Positions 1 to 8,936 of a DNA stretch of 16,261 nt are shown here, in pieces; the first letter of the stretch is position 1; every line of letters starts with the position of its first letter. The DNA comes from Scenedesmus sp. ARA3. Lineage: Eukaryota > Chlorophyta > Chlorophyceae > Sphaeropleales > Scenedesmaceae. The stretch covers positions 1 through 16,261 of the forward strand of contig RWJK01000023.1 of NCBI GenBank assembly GCA_004335835.1. Reading direction: 5' to 3'. The position numbers and the translations under genes are program-made. Under the pieces are notes generated by a model. The model saw only the letters and a list, made by a program, of their open reading frames with translations. It had not been told where the DNA came from and ran no database searches.

Positions 1-61
<61 letters not shown>

Positions 62-62
62 G
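1..62. repeat. Interrupted AGC/CTG triplet repeat at the left edge
   Basis: About twenty AGC units with a single AGA interruption near position 42; the tract may continue beyond the window. In the direction of the flanking minus-strand gene it reads CTG repeats. By analogy with the cyclase gene it could be the pyrimidine-rich part of an intron before the next exon, but that exon is not in the window. Confidence 0.9.
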
Positions 63-296
63 AGGTGGCAGCGCTGCTTGCAGCAGTAGCAGTCCACCAA
101 CCAGCACGTGGATGGCATGGTGTAAAGGCAGATAGCACTGCTTACATGCATATCAGGCCTCACAGCTGACCACGCACCCGCGTGGAGGACGCATATGTCA
201 CATCAGCTGCACTTTTTACGTGCATCCCAGCAAACGTGCCCGAAGCGCTGCAAAGCACCACTGGAAAGGGGAGTCAACAGCAAGGCTGGGCCTCAC

Positions 297-1668
297 CTTT
301 CAAGCTTGGCTGCTGGCGGCTCTTCTGTCGTGATGTCGATGTCCCAAATGGCGTAGTCAGATGCCACTGCACGCCACAGCCATAAAAAGGCACAAAGGAC
401 ACACGTGGTGGGACAAAGAGCATGCACCACCTGGCGCATACGTACGTGCACTAGCCGATGCCACTGCAAGCCACATCAGCCCTGCTTACATGATGTAAAC
501 CGAAAACTCTCCCTTTACATCACATAAGGTGCATTGCAAAAGGACTGGGCACACGGAGCACGCAGCCCCAGCCGTTTGCATATGAGGTTTGCTGAGCAAC
601 AGGCCATTGGGGGGCCTGGGCAACTGCTGCTTCTGCTGCTGCTGCTGCTGCCGCCAGGTGTCTCATCCTGCCATGGCTGCATGTATAGGATGCCACACCT
701 CCTGCACACCCCCTGCAGCTGCTGGACTGTCTGCACAACCCTGCATTCCATGCATGTAAAACTGTGACATAACAACTTCCAAGCAATCCCTCACCTCCTC
801 TCCAGATGGTCACTATCGCCTTCAGCTCTGCTGCTGTGAAGGTGTTCCCGTTGCCATCATTTTGGAATCGCGGGGTGTTGATTGGCGCTGCGCCGGTGTC
901 GGATTTCTTTGCAGTGTTCCATGCGGTGCCCTGCGCCCGCAGCACAACAGCAGGAACACAGCGCAGCAACTGTCAGTTGAGGGACTTGCCAACATGCAGC
1001 AGCAGCTGCAGTCTGACATTTGGATTGCGACTGTGGTTTTGTGTTTTGCCAGCAGCAGCACCAACCCAGGGTTGCAGGGTGGCCCCCAGCCTGCCCCCCG
1101 CTAGTCAGTTTCCATTGCACAGCAGGAAACCCCAAGTACTGTATATTTCCATGGTGTTCATGGCCGTGCTAGTGCCAGTCACTGCTGTGGCAGCGGCTGC
1201 TGAATGATCACCGCAAGCACTTGCCTCTGTGGTGCAGCCTTTGAACTGCAAGAAGGCAATGTGGCTCGCTGTTGGCCTTGAGTGCAGCTTGAAGACGGCG
1301 GCCTCTGTCAGTGGCACTTGCGTGTCTTCGGAATTAGCGGGCAAATTGGCGGTTGTTACGCCCTCAACGGCGCCCGGCAGCAGCTGTGCCTGCCTGGTGA
1401 GCCTGCTGTTGTTGCCACCCCTTCTGCAGGTGTACCGAAGAGTTCCGTCGATGATTGCGGCATCAGCATCGCGCCGTAGAATCTCCACAAGGCGTGGAAC
1501 TGCAAATCCTGTTGACTGCGAGGCGGCATGCAGGCTGCTGGCCTCTATGCCTATCGACGCAGCAGAAGCAGCAAGCTCGATGTCTCCATCGTCATTCAAC
1601 AGCGCCCTGCTATGAACTCACTTTAAACACAATGAAAGCAATAACAGCAGTTGAAACTGTCCGATCAT
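297..1668 (-). CDS. Secreted metalloprotease-like protein, N-terminal part (four exons, 3' end beyond left edge)
   Basis: Proposed exons are 1668-1622, 1537-1225, 930-795 and 366-297. They join in frame for 188 codons plus two bases. The ATG at 1668 starts MIGQFQLLLLLSLCLNSLHA, a typical signal peptide, and a GTGAGT donor follows at 1621. The next exon carries VFKLHSRPTASHIAFLQFKG. The third carries GTAWNT, DGNGNTFTAAELKAIV and IWRG. The fourth carries VASDYAIWDIDITTEEPPAA and ends at AG|GTGAGG. This block order (LHSRP, a D-x-D-G-H-T-like patch, GTxWN, DGN-TFTAAEL, IWxxVAxDYAxxDxDxTTE-P) recalls the N-terminal part of bacterial-type secreted zinc metalloproteases; I matched it from memory, not by a search. 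The usual acidic DFDGHT patch reads QFKGCT here. The HExxH zinc site would lie downstream, outside the window, so activity cannot be judged. The second intron (1224-931) uses a GC donor. No coding exon was recognised between 1 and 296. An open frame over 1105-1599 without splicing begins at TTG and is probably partly intronic. Confidence 0.6.
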
Positions 1669-1790
1669 TGCGTCAGCACGCGGGGTAAGGCGCGTGCTCG
1701 TTTTCAGCCTGATGCTCCGTAGGTGAGACAAATCTGGGTTCCGTGTATAAAATTAAGTAGCACCATTTGAATTTGCCCCCGTGTCAGGCA

Positions 1791-1800
1791 TGTATATATA
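1791..1800 (-). promoter_or_regulatory. TATA-like box upstream of the protease-like gene
   Basis: On the minus strand this reads TATATATACA and lies about 123 bp upstream of the proposed ATG at 1668. The surrounding stretch is more A/T-rich than the coding regions. A second, weaker TATA-like stretch lies at about 1743-1755. Assignment rests only on sequence and position. Confidence 0.35.
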
Positions 1801-2344
1801 GCACACCAGGAGTGACCTGGAGTGATGTGTTCAAGCACCGACACGCGAATTATACCACGGCCTGATTGCTAACGCACATAGGTTGATGGTCAAAAGCTAT
1901 TGTATGTGGTTTTTCTGTTTACTCAGAATACGAACGGTCTCGGTTGAGGCCTGCTGGCAGAGGCCACGATTCAGTTATCGTCGAGTCTCACTAGGAACGC
2001 TGTGTGTTCATATGTGATGGCTTTTGGGAGATCCAAAAACTCAAACCGCTTTCTAAGAATTAGTTTGATGACCCCATTGAGATGGAGCGACAACTCCGTG
2101 TAACCCCTGCTCTCCTTTTACCCCCCTCACGTAAGCCTTGACGTACACTGAGCACCTGTCAGTCTAAATTATTCTTGTTAATCCCCTTGAGGGTTGGTAG
2201 CTGCTTTGAACGGCACTGCCATTGCACTGCTGCTGCTTTGAGTACAGCCGTGTTCTCATGAACGTCGTGCTTGTGCGTATTGTTTGCTGAAACGTTTGCA
2301 TGTGTGACCAAATATGTACATGTTCATGTGTTGGGGGCATTTGC

Positions 2345-2376
2345 AGTGCCAGTTGAGCCGGGTGGCCACTGGCACT
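2345..2376. repeat. Nine-bp stem, 14-base loop inverted repeat
   Basis: AGTGCCAGT at 2345-2353 is the exact reverse complement of ACTGGCACT at 2368-2376. It lies between the two genes. The core CACTGGC is shared with the palindromes at 2682 and 2784, so this may be one dispersed element. No function can be assigned. Confidence 0.6.
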
Positions 2377-2681
2377 CAACAGTGAGGAGTCTTATGTATT
2401 CAACTTGAGTATAAAGAGTTGCAGCGTGAATGCAGGTCAGACATTTACAAGCAAGCATAATGCAACATAATGAGTACTCACATGGCTAGAGATGGCGTCC
2501 CCCAACACCAACGTGAGTGCGGCCCGGCCGCACGCTAGTGTCAGCTGATGTATGACAGTGCCAAACGCCTGTGGACAGCGTCGTTGACACTAGGGCAGCC
2601 ACCAACTGATCAGCGCATTTGAACCAGCAACGAACGCTACTAGACACGCAGCAGCTGTATCTACAGCCGTATAAGCAGTGC

Positions 2682-2693
2682 CACTGGCCAGTG
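2682..2693. repeat. 12-bp perfect palindrome, copy 1
   Basis: CACTGGCCAGTG is its own reverse complement. The flanks extend the symmetry imperfectly (GCAGTG on the left at 2676-2681, CACTGC on the right), giving a near-palindrome of about 28 bp. A second exact copy of the core lies 102 bp away at 2784. Confidence 0.7.
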
Positions 2694-2783
2694 CCGCACT
2701 GCCACTGCACCTACAGGCCGCCAGGTGCGCTGCACTTGCCAGCGGCTGGCAGCCCGGCTGCACCATCCAGCCTCACGCAGAGG

Positions 2784-2795
2784 CACTGGCCAGTG
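2784..2795. repeat. 12-bp perfect palindrome, copy 2
   Basis: Exact second copy of CACTGGCCAGTG, in the inferred 3' flank of the cyclase gene. Its flanks are unlike those of copy 1 beyond a base or two. Confidence 0.7.
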
Positions 2796-2882
2796 GCGTT
2801 TCCAATGAAGTTGCCATGGAGATACAACCCACGCCTGTCACCATACCCATCCACACATACTCCATAAAAGTACATGACGGTT

Positions 2883-2958
2883 CATGCAGTGAACCCTTGC
2901 ATTACATTACGATACATTGCATTACCCTTGCATAGCACCCATGCAGTGAACCCCTGCA
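2883..2958. repeat. Pair of 19-bp near-identical direct repeats
   Basis: A 19-bp unit starting CATGCAGTGAACCC occurs at 2883-2901 and 2940-2958, differing at one position (TTGCA versus CTGCA), 57 bp apart. A partial third piece (GAACCCCTAT) follows. Between them lie short ATTAC and TTGCATTAC repeats. The candidate poly(A) signal falls inside this cluster. Confidence 0.6.
2902..2906 (-). promoter_or_regulatory. Candidate TGTAA polyadenylation signal of the cyclase gene
   Basis: TGTAA is the usual poly(A) signal of chlorophyte green algae. This is the first minus-strand TGTAA I find downstream of the stop codon at 3701-3703, which would make a 3' UTR of roughly 800 nt. A second candidate lies near 2446. 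A five-base motif is weak evidence alone. Confidence 0.3.
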
Positions 2959-3700
2959 GGGAACCCCTATAGCTGTATCTCAAGCTCCAGCTTGCAGCTT
3001 GGATGGAGGGAACAGGCTGCTCTGTTGCGCCAGCTGTGCATGGGGCAGACAGCAGAATTGTTTGCATACAGCAAACGGGCATATTGTGGACATGACGGCT
3101 GCACGATGTATAGTAGCAGCAGCAGACCATGTCCACTAAAATAAACCACTCACACTGAGGAGGCCATCTGTGCAATACCTTTCTGTAAACACAATGCTGG
3201 GTGCTGCCAACTGCTCAGCAGTGCAGCGCAGCTTAAAGACGCTGGCACAAGCAATTGGATGAATGTCCGCGCACGACAGACTGGCAGTACTGCAGACCAA
3301 TTTCTTATCAGCTTTGATGCAACATTGTGGAATTTGATGTACAGGAGATCACAGCAGAATTGCGCGCATTGCCACTCGTAACTGCAGGCACACTCATGAC
3401 AGCTGCCCCGCCATATTTCCAAGCTGTGTCAGGGATGCGCAGCAACATCCAGCACCGCACACGCTGCACATCTATGCGTTTCATGCAGCATGTAAGTGCC
3501 CCCAACCAGATGTTAGAAAGCCGAACGGTCAACTTGGCTTCAAGTTGTCGCCACACTCAGCGCCGCAGCTGTGCCGTAATGCTGCTACCCATCCATCACG
3601 CATCAAACATACCACCAAGCGCCAAATCAGCCCCACACGCAGCACATACCCTCAACGCCACACACAACAAGCCACACCCCACAAAAGCAAATACCAAACA

Positions 3701-4299
3701 TCAAACATCGCCCTCCTGCTGCTGCCCCTCCGCCTCATCCTCCTGCACACTCTCCCGCTGCCCCCACCCCAGCCCCTGCAGCTGCACCCCCACCCCCACC
3801 CCGCCCCGCGGGCTGCTGCAGCTGCTGCTGCCCCCTGCACTCCCACTACCAAAGCTGAAGGCCCGAGCTACCCAGGAGCCCGGCCGCGGCGCCAAGCCTG
3901 CGCCCTGCCTCAGCAGCCCGCCAGCGCTACCAGCGCTGGCTGCCGCAGATACTGAGGACAGCTGCGCATCGCGCGACGCCAGCACCGAAACCGGCATGGA
4001 GCGCTGCCGCAGCATCGAAGTGAACGAGCCAGATCTACTGCTGCTGTTACTACGCACCGCAAATCCGCCACCAGCCGCACCAGCAGCAGCAGCAAGAGCC
4101 AGCCCGTTTGCAGCTTTGTTGCTGCGTCGCATCAGCTCCGCGGCCGCCGCTGCAGCCGCCGCAGCCGCCTCGCGCTGCTGCTGCAGCTGCCGGTACCGCA
4201 GCGCCAGCGCGGGCAGGGCCACGGCCGGCACCTGCGCGCATTTTGCTGCCTGCGGCTCCAGCAGGCGGCCTTTTGCGCTCTTTGGTGGGCTGTCTGGCA
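3701..4299 (-). other. Low-complexity C-terminal tail of the cyclase
   Basis: After LQHLAPRRFLLPDSPPKSAK, the last exon has an Ala run followed by Ser- and Gly-rich stretches with scattered basic residues, for example RSNSSSRSGSFTSML and RQRSMPVSVL, and ends with the acidic QEDEAEGQQQEGDV and a TGA at 3703-3701. No domain is recognised. The RxxS-type sites could be phosphorylated, which is only inference. A further downstream exon cannot be excluded. Confidence 0.65.
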
Positions 4300-5276
4300 G
4301 CAGGAAGCGGCGTGGGGCCAGGTGCTGCAGCGCCACCTGCACGATGTCCACTGGGCTGGGCTGGCCTTTTACTACAAAGCGGCCCACCTGCAGCAAGACA
4401 GAAAGGTTGAGTTATGTGGAGGAGCAGATGGCAGGTCCTGCTGCAATGTCCAAGGGCTGGGCTGGCCCTTCACCACAAAGCGGCCCACCTGCAGCATGCA
4501 TGTGGTGCACAGCATAGTATGTTGACGATCTCTACTACATGCACTGCTGCCTGCAAACAACATTAGCAGCTGGCAGCTGACACTGAACCACACAGCACCC
4601 CCCAGCGAACAACTACTCACAACCAGCAGCAGCAGCAGCCACCTGCACGCACCTGGTGCACCTCCACTGCGTACCTCTCACTCGGCAGCTGCGACACACA
4701 GCAGCAGCACGGCAGCTGCGTCGGCGTCGGCACAGTGTGCACCGACACAGCCGCCACAGCACCACCAGCAGCACCACCACCCCTCACTACCTTGCTGACC
4801 CCTGAGCTGCCTGCCACACTGCCCCGCCTGCCCATGCCACCACCTGCTGCTGCTGCTGCTGCTGCCAATGCTGCTGCTGCCGTGCTATGTGCTGAGGAGC
4901 CTCTGCGGCCCAGCCCCAAGCCGCGTGGGGAGTTGGGGCCCTCTGCTGCTGCTGCTGCTGCTGCTGCTGCGCCGCCGCCGCCCCAGCCGTGGAATGTGCC
5001 AGATCCCGGGGAGTGTGGCCGCGCTGGCGCTGCTGCTGCTGCTGCTGCTGCCGTCCAGGGGCCAGGCAAATCGCCTGCCGCACCCTGCTGCTGCTGCTGC
5101 TGCTGCTGCTTGAAGGCTGACAGGTAGCCAGCAGGCCCGCTGGGTGCTGAGCTGGCAAGCAAGTTATTGCTGCTGAAGGAAGGGAAGCTGTTGCCCGGGC
5201 TGGGGCAGCGAGGCAGGGCCGGGCCGGCCGACTGAGCCCTGCTGCCCGCCTGCAGCGGCAAGGTGCTGCCATTACA

Positions 5277-5308
<32 letters not shown>

Positions 5309-8300
5309 TAGTAGTAGCAGCAGCAGCAGCAGCTGGCTGTGCATTGCCCTGGAAGCTGAGCTCCTCCAGGCTGATGGTGGTGCTGGCTGTGGCAGCAGGC
5401 GACAGCAGCGGCTGCACCTGCTGCAGCAGCTGCTGCTGCTGCTGCGCTGAGCCGCTGCCTGGCGTGCCAGGCACAGCGTCAAGCTGCAACGCCTGCTGCT
5501 GCTGTTCGGATGCAAACGGTGTGGCTGCAACCGTGCCTGGCAGCGACAGCAGCTGCACATCAGCAGGACCCGAATCTTCCGCTGCTGATGCTGCTGCTGC
5601 CTCTGCTGCAGCCCCTGCAGCAGCTGCTGCGTGCTGTGCTGCAGCGAGGTCTGCCCACTCTGCCACCACTGCTGCTGCCAGGCCAGCTTCACACACGATC
5701 TGCCCTCCTTGCGCACACACTGCCTCGTACCTGCAACGAGTACAACATAAGAGTACCATGTCATTGTGCAGCCAGCGTGCTGACAGGTCGCTTGGTAATT
5801 GGAACACATTCACGAACAGCACAGCTACCCACACTACTGCTTGCAATGCACGCATTGCACAGCAACATACGAAATGCAAGCATGGCATACATCTCACCCA
5901 GCTAGCGCTGCCGCTGCTGCTGCTGCTGGTGCACCACGTGGTGGTGGCCTCTCACCTCGCTGCCATGTTGATGTTGTTGGAGTGGTAGTCAGCGCGCCCC
6001 AGGTGGTCCGGGCACACCGCCTGCGGGCTGCCGCAGTCCACGCCCATCCTGCAATACGATGCAGCACGTATGCGTGTGTGTTTACTTCGTTGTAGCACTT
6101 GCCACTTGATGCTGCCACGTCCAACATGTCAGCAGCTCTCTTCTTGAGCAATGTTGTGCCACATGCACAAAGATGACGCAGGGCAATCAGAGTAGACAGC
6201 CTGGTAATGCAAACTCCTGAAGACGTCACAGCAGCCAGGCTGCAGCTGGCAGCCAGCAGAGCAGACGCACGCCCAGCAAGCACAACACACACATCACGCT
6301 GACAATGCAGATGCAAAGTATCATGTCACAACAGCTCGCAAAGAACAAAGGCAACAGCAGAATGGGACCCACTTGATGCGTGGGCCACGGAACAGTAGGG
6401 GCGCACAGCCGTCCCGCTCTGCAGCAGCAGATGCCGCCACTGCAGCGGCAGCAGCAGCGGGTGACAGGCCCGTGGCTGCGTGCTCCAGATGCCCCGGCCT
6501 ATCCAGCACCGCTGCCGGCCAGTCCTGCCACAGCAACGCCTCCTGCACCAGCAGGCACCACTCCAGCGCAAACTGGCGGCAGCAGCAGCAGCAGCAGCGG
6601 ATCATGTCAACACAAGAAGCTCACGTACCATCAAGCAGCAGAATGAGGAGATCGCAAATGTGGGTCAAAAAGGCACGGGCGGCGCTGGAACACATGCACT
6701 GACAGAGGCACAGATTGCTGCAGGCGACTCAGGCACTGGGCCAGATTTGTGCAGCAAAAACAGATCCTAAGGCACAGCCCCTGCTCACCCTGGGCCGGTG
6801 GAAGACCAGCAGGTACTTCATGTCACCCCCAACCTCCCTGCACATGTAGCCGCACGCCCGCAGCGGCCCACTGCAGCTGCTGCTGCCACAGCCAGCAGCC
6901 TCAACGTCATGTGCCGCCGCTGCTGCTGCTGCTGCTGAGGCGTGGTTGGTGAGCGCCAGCAGGCACTGCCGCAGCACTCTGCTGACGATGGCGGACACCT
7001 GGGCGGCGACAGACGGCTCCAGGGCGAGCCTGCAGCACAGGAATAGAGAGCTTAGCACAACATATTGTAGTAGAGCAAGCAAGGGGGCAAACGCACGTGA
7101 CGAATTGAAGGTGAGCCTGCAGCGCAAGCAGGCCAAGCATGGCACAACAGGTAAACGTACAGCAAGCAAGGCTCCAGGGCGAGCCTGCAGCACAAGCATG
7201 GCAGGGATGACACAACAAGTGGCACAACACGTGGAAGTACAGCAAGCACAGCAAGAGGCAAGTGCAGGTGGTAACCACAAGCTTACCACACGCATTCCAG
7301 CATGCGCAATTGCACACTGAACGCTGCCAGTAGGTAACCTGCAAGAGTACTCGCGCAGTGCAAGCCAGCCAACAGGCTATCTGCAAACATGCAGCTCTCT
7401 TTCCTGATGCAAACAGTGAATTTTGTCTGGTCAACACCCTAACACATTCAGCGGCTGCAGCTCACCTGGCTTTGGCGGGCAGGATGACTGAACAAAAGAC
7501 GTACGTAGTCAGGGCAGCTGCCTCGTCAGCAGCGGCAGCAGCAGCAGTTGCCACCGGCCTGACACTTACAGAGGCAGCTGGGGAGCTGGGCAGCAGCCAT
7601 AGTGAAGTGGCTGGTGAGGCATCAACACTGCCTCCTGCTGCTGCTGCTGCTGCTGCTGGAGATTGACTGCTGCCAGCTGGCTGTAAATTAAGCCCACTGC
7701 TCTTGGCCTGCTGCCCTGCCCCGCTGCTCGCTTGCGTTTGGTTCTCCTGCTGGGTTGCACGCTGCTGCTCAACACCAGCCAGCAGCGCCTGCGCTGCACC
7801 TAGCACTTCTTGCTGCCGCGAGGCATCCGACCCCTGCTGCTGCTGCTGCTGCTGCCGCTGCTGCTGCTGCTGCCGCTCAAAGACGCCCTGCAGCACTTTG
7901 CTGCCCATCACCTTGCTGCCTTTGACGCTGCCGCTGCCCTGCTTGTACACTGCGCCAAAGTCAGAGACCTGCTGCAGCAGCTGATCAATCAGCGAGGCAC
8001 TTGTGGTGCCAGGGGCAGCAAAGAAAGGCAGGTCATGCAGAGCAGACCCGGGCTTCAGCTGCAGCTTGTTGCCATACAGGTGTGCACGCTCCAGCAAGCG
8101 CGGAGCAAGGATCTGGTAGATCCTCAAACAGCCAGCTGCTGCTGCTGCTGCTGGTGCTGCTGCAGGTTCTTGCACTGCACCTGCTGCTGCAGCAGTTGCC
8201 GCGCCTGCATTGGCCGCTGCTGCTGTGCTGTCTGCTGGTGCGTCTGGCAGCAGCTGTGCTGCGTCCAGTGCGTGGCTGCTGCCAAAGCCTGGGATGCTGT

Positions 8301-8890
8301 ACAGCCCCATGTCCAGCACAATGGCCTCTGCTGACAGCCGCGCACGCCTGCACACACAAAAGAAACAAATCACCAGCAGCAGAAAGCGGTGTGTTTATGA
8401 GGTGCATAGTTACACAGCGATACCTGGCCAACAGGAGATGCTCAGCCTGATATGCAGAGTAAGCACAGGTACAAGCCCCAACAGCAAGCTGTGCAGGGGC
8501 CATGTGAGCGGCAGTGGGAGGCAGCGCAGCGCTAGCAGCTGATGTTTTATGTCCGGCACACTGCTGCACCACGCGCTGCACGCACAGCAACATGACAAGG
8601 TGCCTGAACATGCCGGCTCACTTGAGCTTGCGTGCCAGCCAGCCCCGTGGCGTGCCCCAGCCGGTAACCCTGCTGCTGCGCGCATACCCGGAGTGGCCCA
8701 CCTGCAGCCACAGCAGCAGCAGCAGCGAGCGCAACAAAAAAAGAGATGCCCCCAGCCTGCACAGCTTGCTGCAGGAGCAGGATCATTCACGCATAGCTTG
8801 TCCAGCACGCCCCTGAATAATGCTAGGCAGTATGTTGCATAGCACATGCAGTGCTCCCCCTCACACCACATGTGACTCGCCAGCACATGA

Positions 8891-8936
<46 letters not shown>

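Larger units (their letters stand above)
1669..3700. other. Intergenic stretch: 3' UTR of cyclase gene plus promoter of protease-like gene
   Basis: I see no supported gene here. Open frames on both strands are short, have no recognisable motif and do not join into a spliced model. The part next to 3700 should be 3' untranslated sequence of the cyclase gene, and the part next to 1669 should be the 5' region of the protease-like gene. The middle holds a stem-loop (2345-2376), two copies of a 12-bp palindrome (2682-2693 and 2784-2795) and short direct repeats (2883-2958). Confidence 0.6.
4300..7510 (-). other. Second class III cyclase domain (C2-like)
   Basis: The domain starts at TTYVFCSVI (end of exon 8347-7466), where the catalytic Asp of the usual F-x-D-I block is Val. 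Exon 7029-6789 adds a Cys/Ser/Ala-rich insert and GYMCREVGGDMKYLLVF. Exon 6572-6373 gives FALEWCLLVQEALLWQDWP and GPRIK. Exon 6048-5956 gives MGVDCG and GRADYHSNNINMAAR, containing Asp1327, Asn1334 and Arg1338. Exon 5730-4653 opens with YEAVCAQGGQIVCE, then inserts about 300 low-complexity residues before SERYAVEVHQ. Exon 4387-3701 ends the fold with VGRFVVKGQPSPVDIVQV. Asp1327 lies seven residues before Asn1334, the spacing of the adenine-recognising Asp in mammalian C2 domains. Confidence 0.85.

Noticed and set aside
1105..1599. Unspliced 164-codon frame on the minus strand
   Set aside because: It begins at TTG, not ATG, and its last 40 or so codons lie beyond a good GC donor. The central part is kept as exon 1537-1225 of the spliced protease-like gene.
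806..1615. Plus-strand frames at 806-1207 and 1229-1615
   Set aside because: They lie opposite exons of the protease-like gene, and their translations are Cys/Ala/Ser-rich with no conserved motif.
2164..3556. Several 60-97 codon frames on both strands between the genes
   Set aside because: Short, overlapping, without motifs and not joinable by splice sites; they are expected by chance in UTR and intergenic sequence.
3327..4517. 396-codon open frame on the plus strand
   Set aside because: It is antisense to the last cyclase exon and its flank, consists largely of Ala/Pro/Ser/Cys low complexity from CAG-rich DNA, and shows no motif or splice context. The minus-strand frame carries the conserved cyclase end.
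4787..5809. 340-codon minus-strand frame rich in Gln
   Set aside because: It is a shifted reading of the CAG repeats in exon 5730-4653. The frame with YEAVCAQGGQIVCE joins in phase to neighbouring exons, and this one does not.
5263..5988. 241-codon plus-strand frame
   Set aside because: Antisense to the same exon, with long Ala/Cys runs caused by triplet repeats and no recognisable domain.
8894..8935. Triplet arrays as a possible CRISPR array
   Set aside because: The units are 3 bp without spacers, and the context is a eukaryotic intron.
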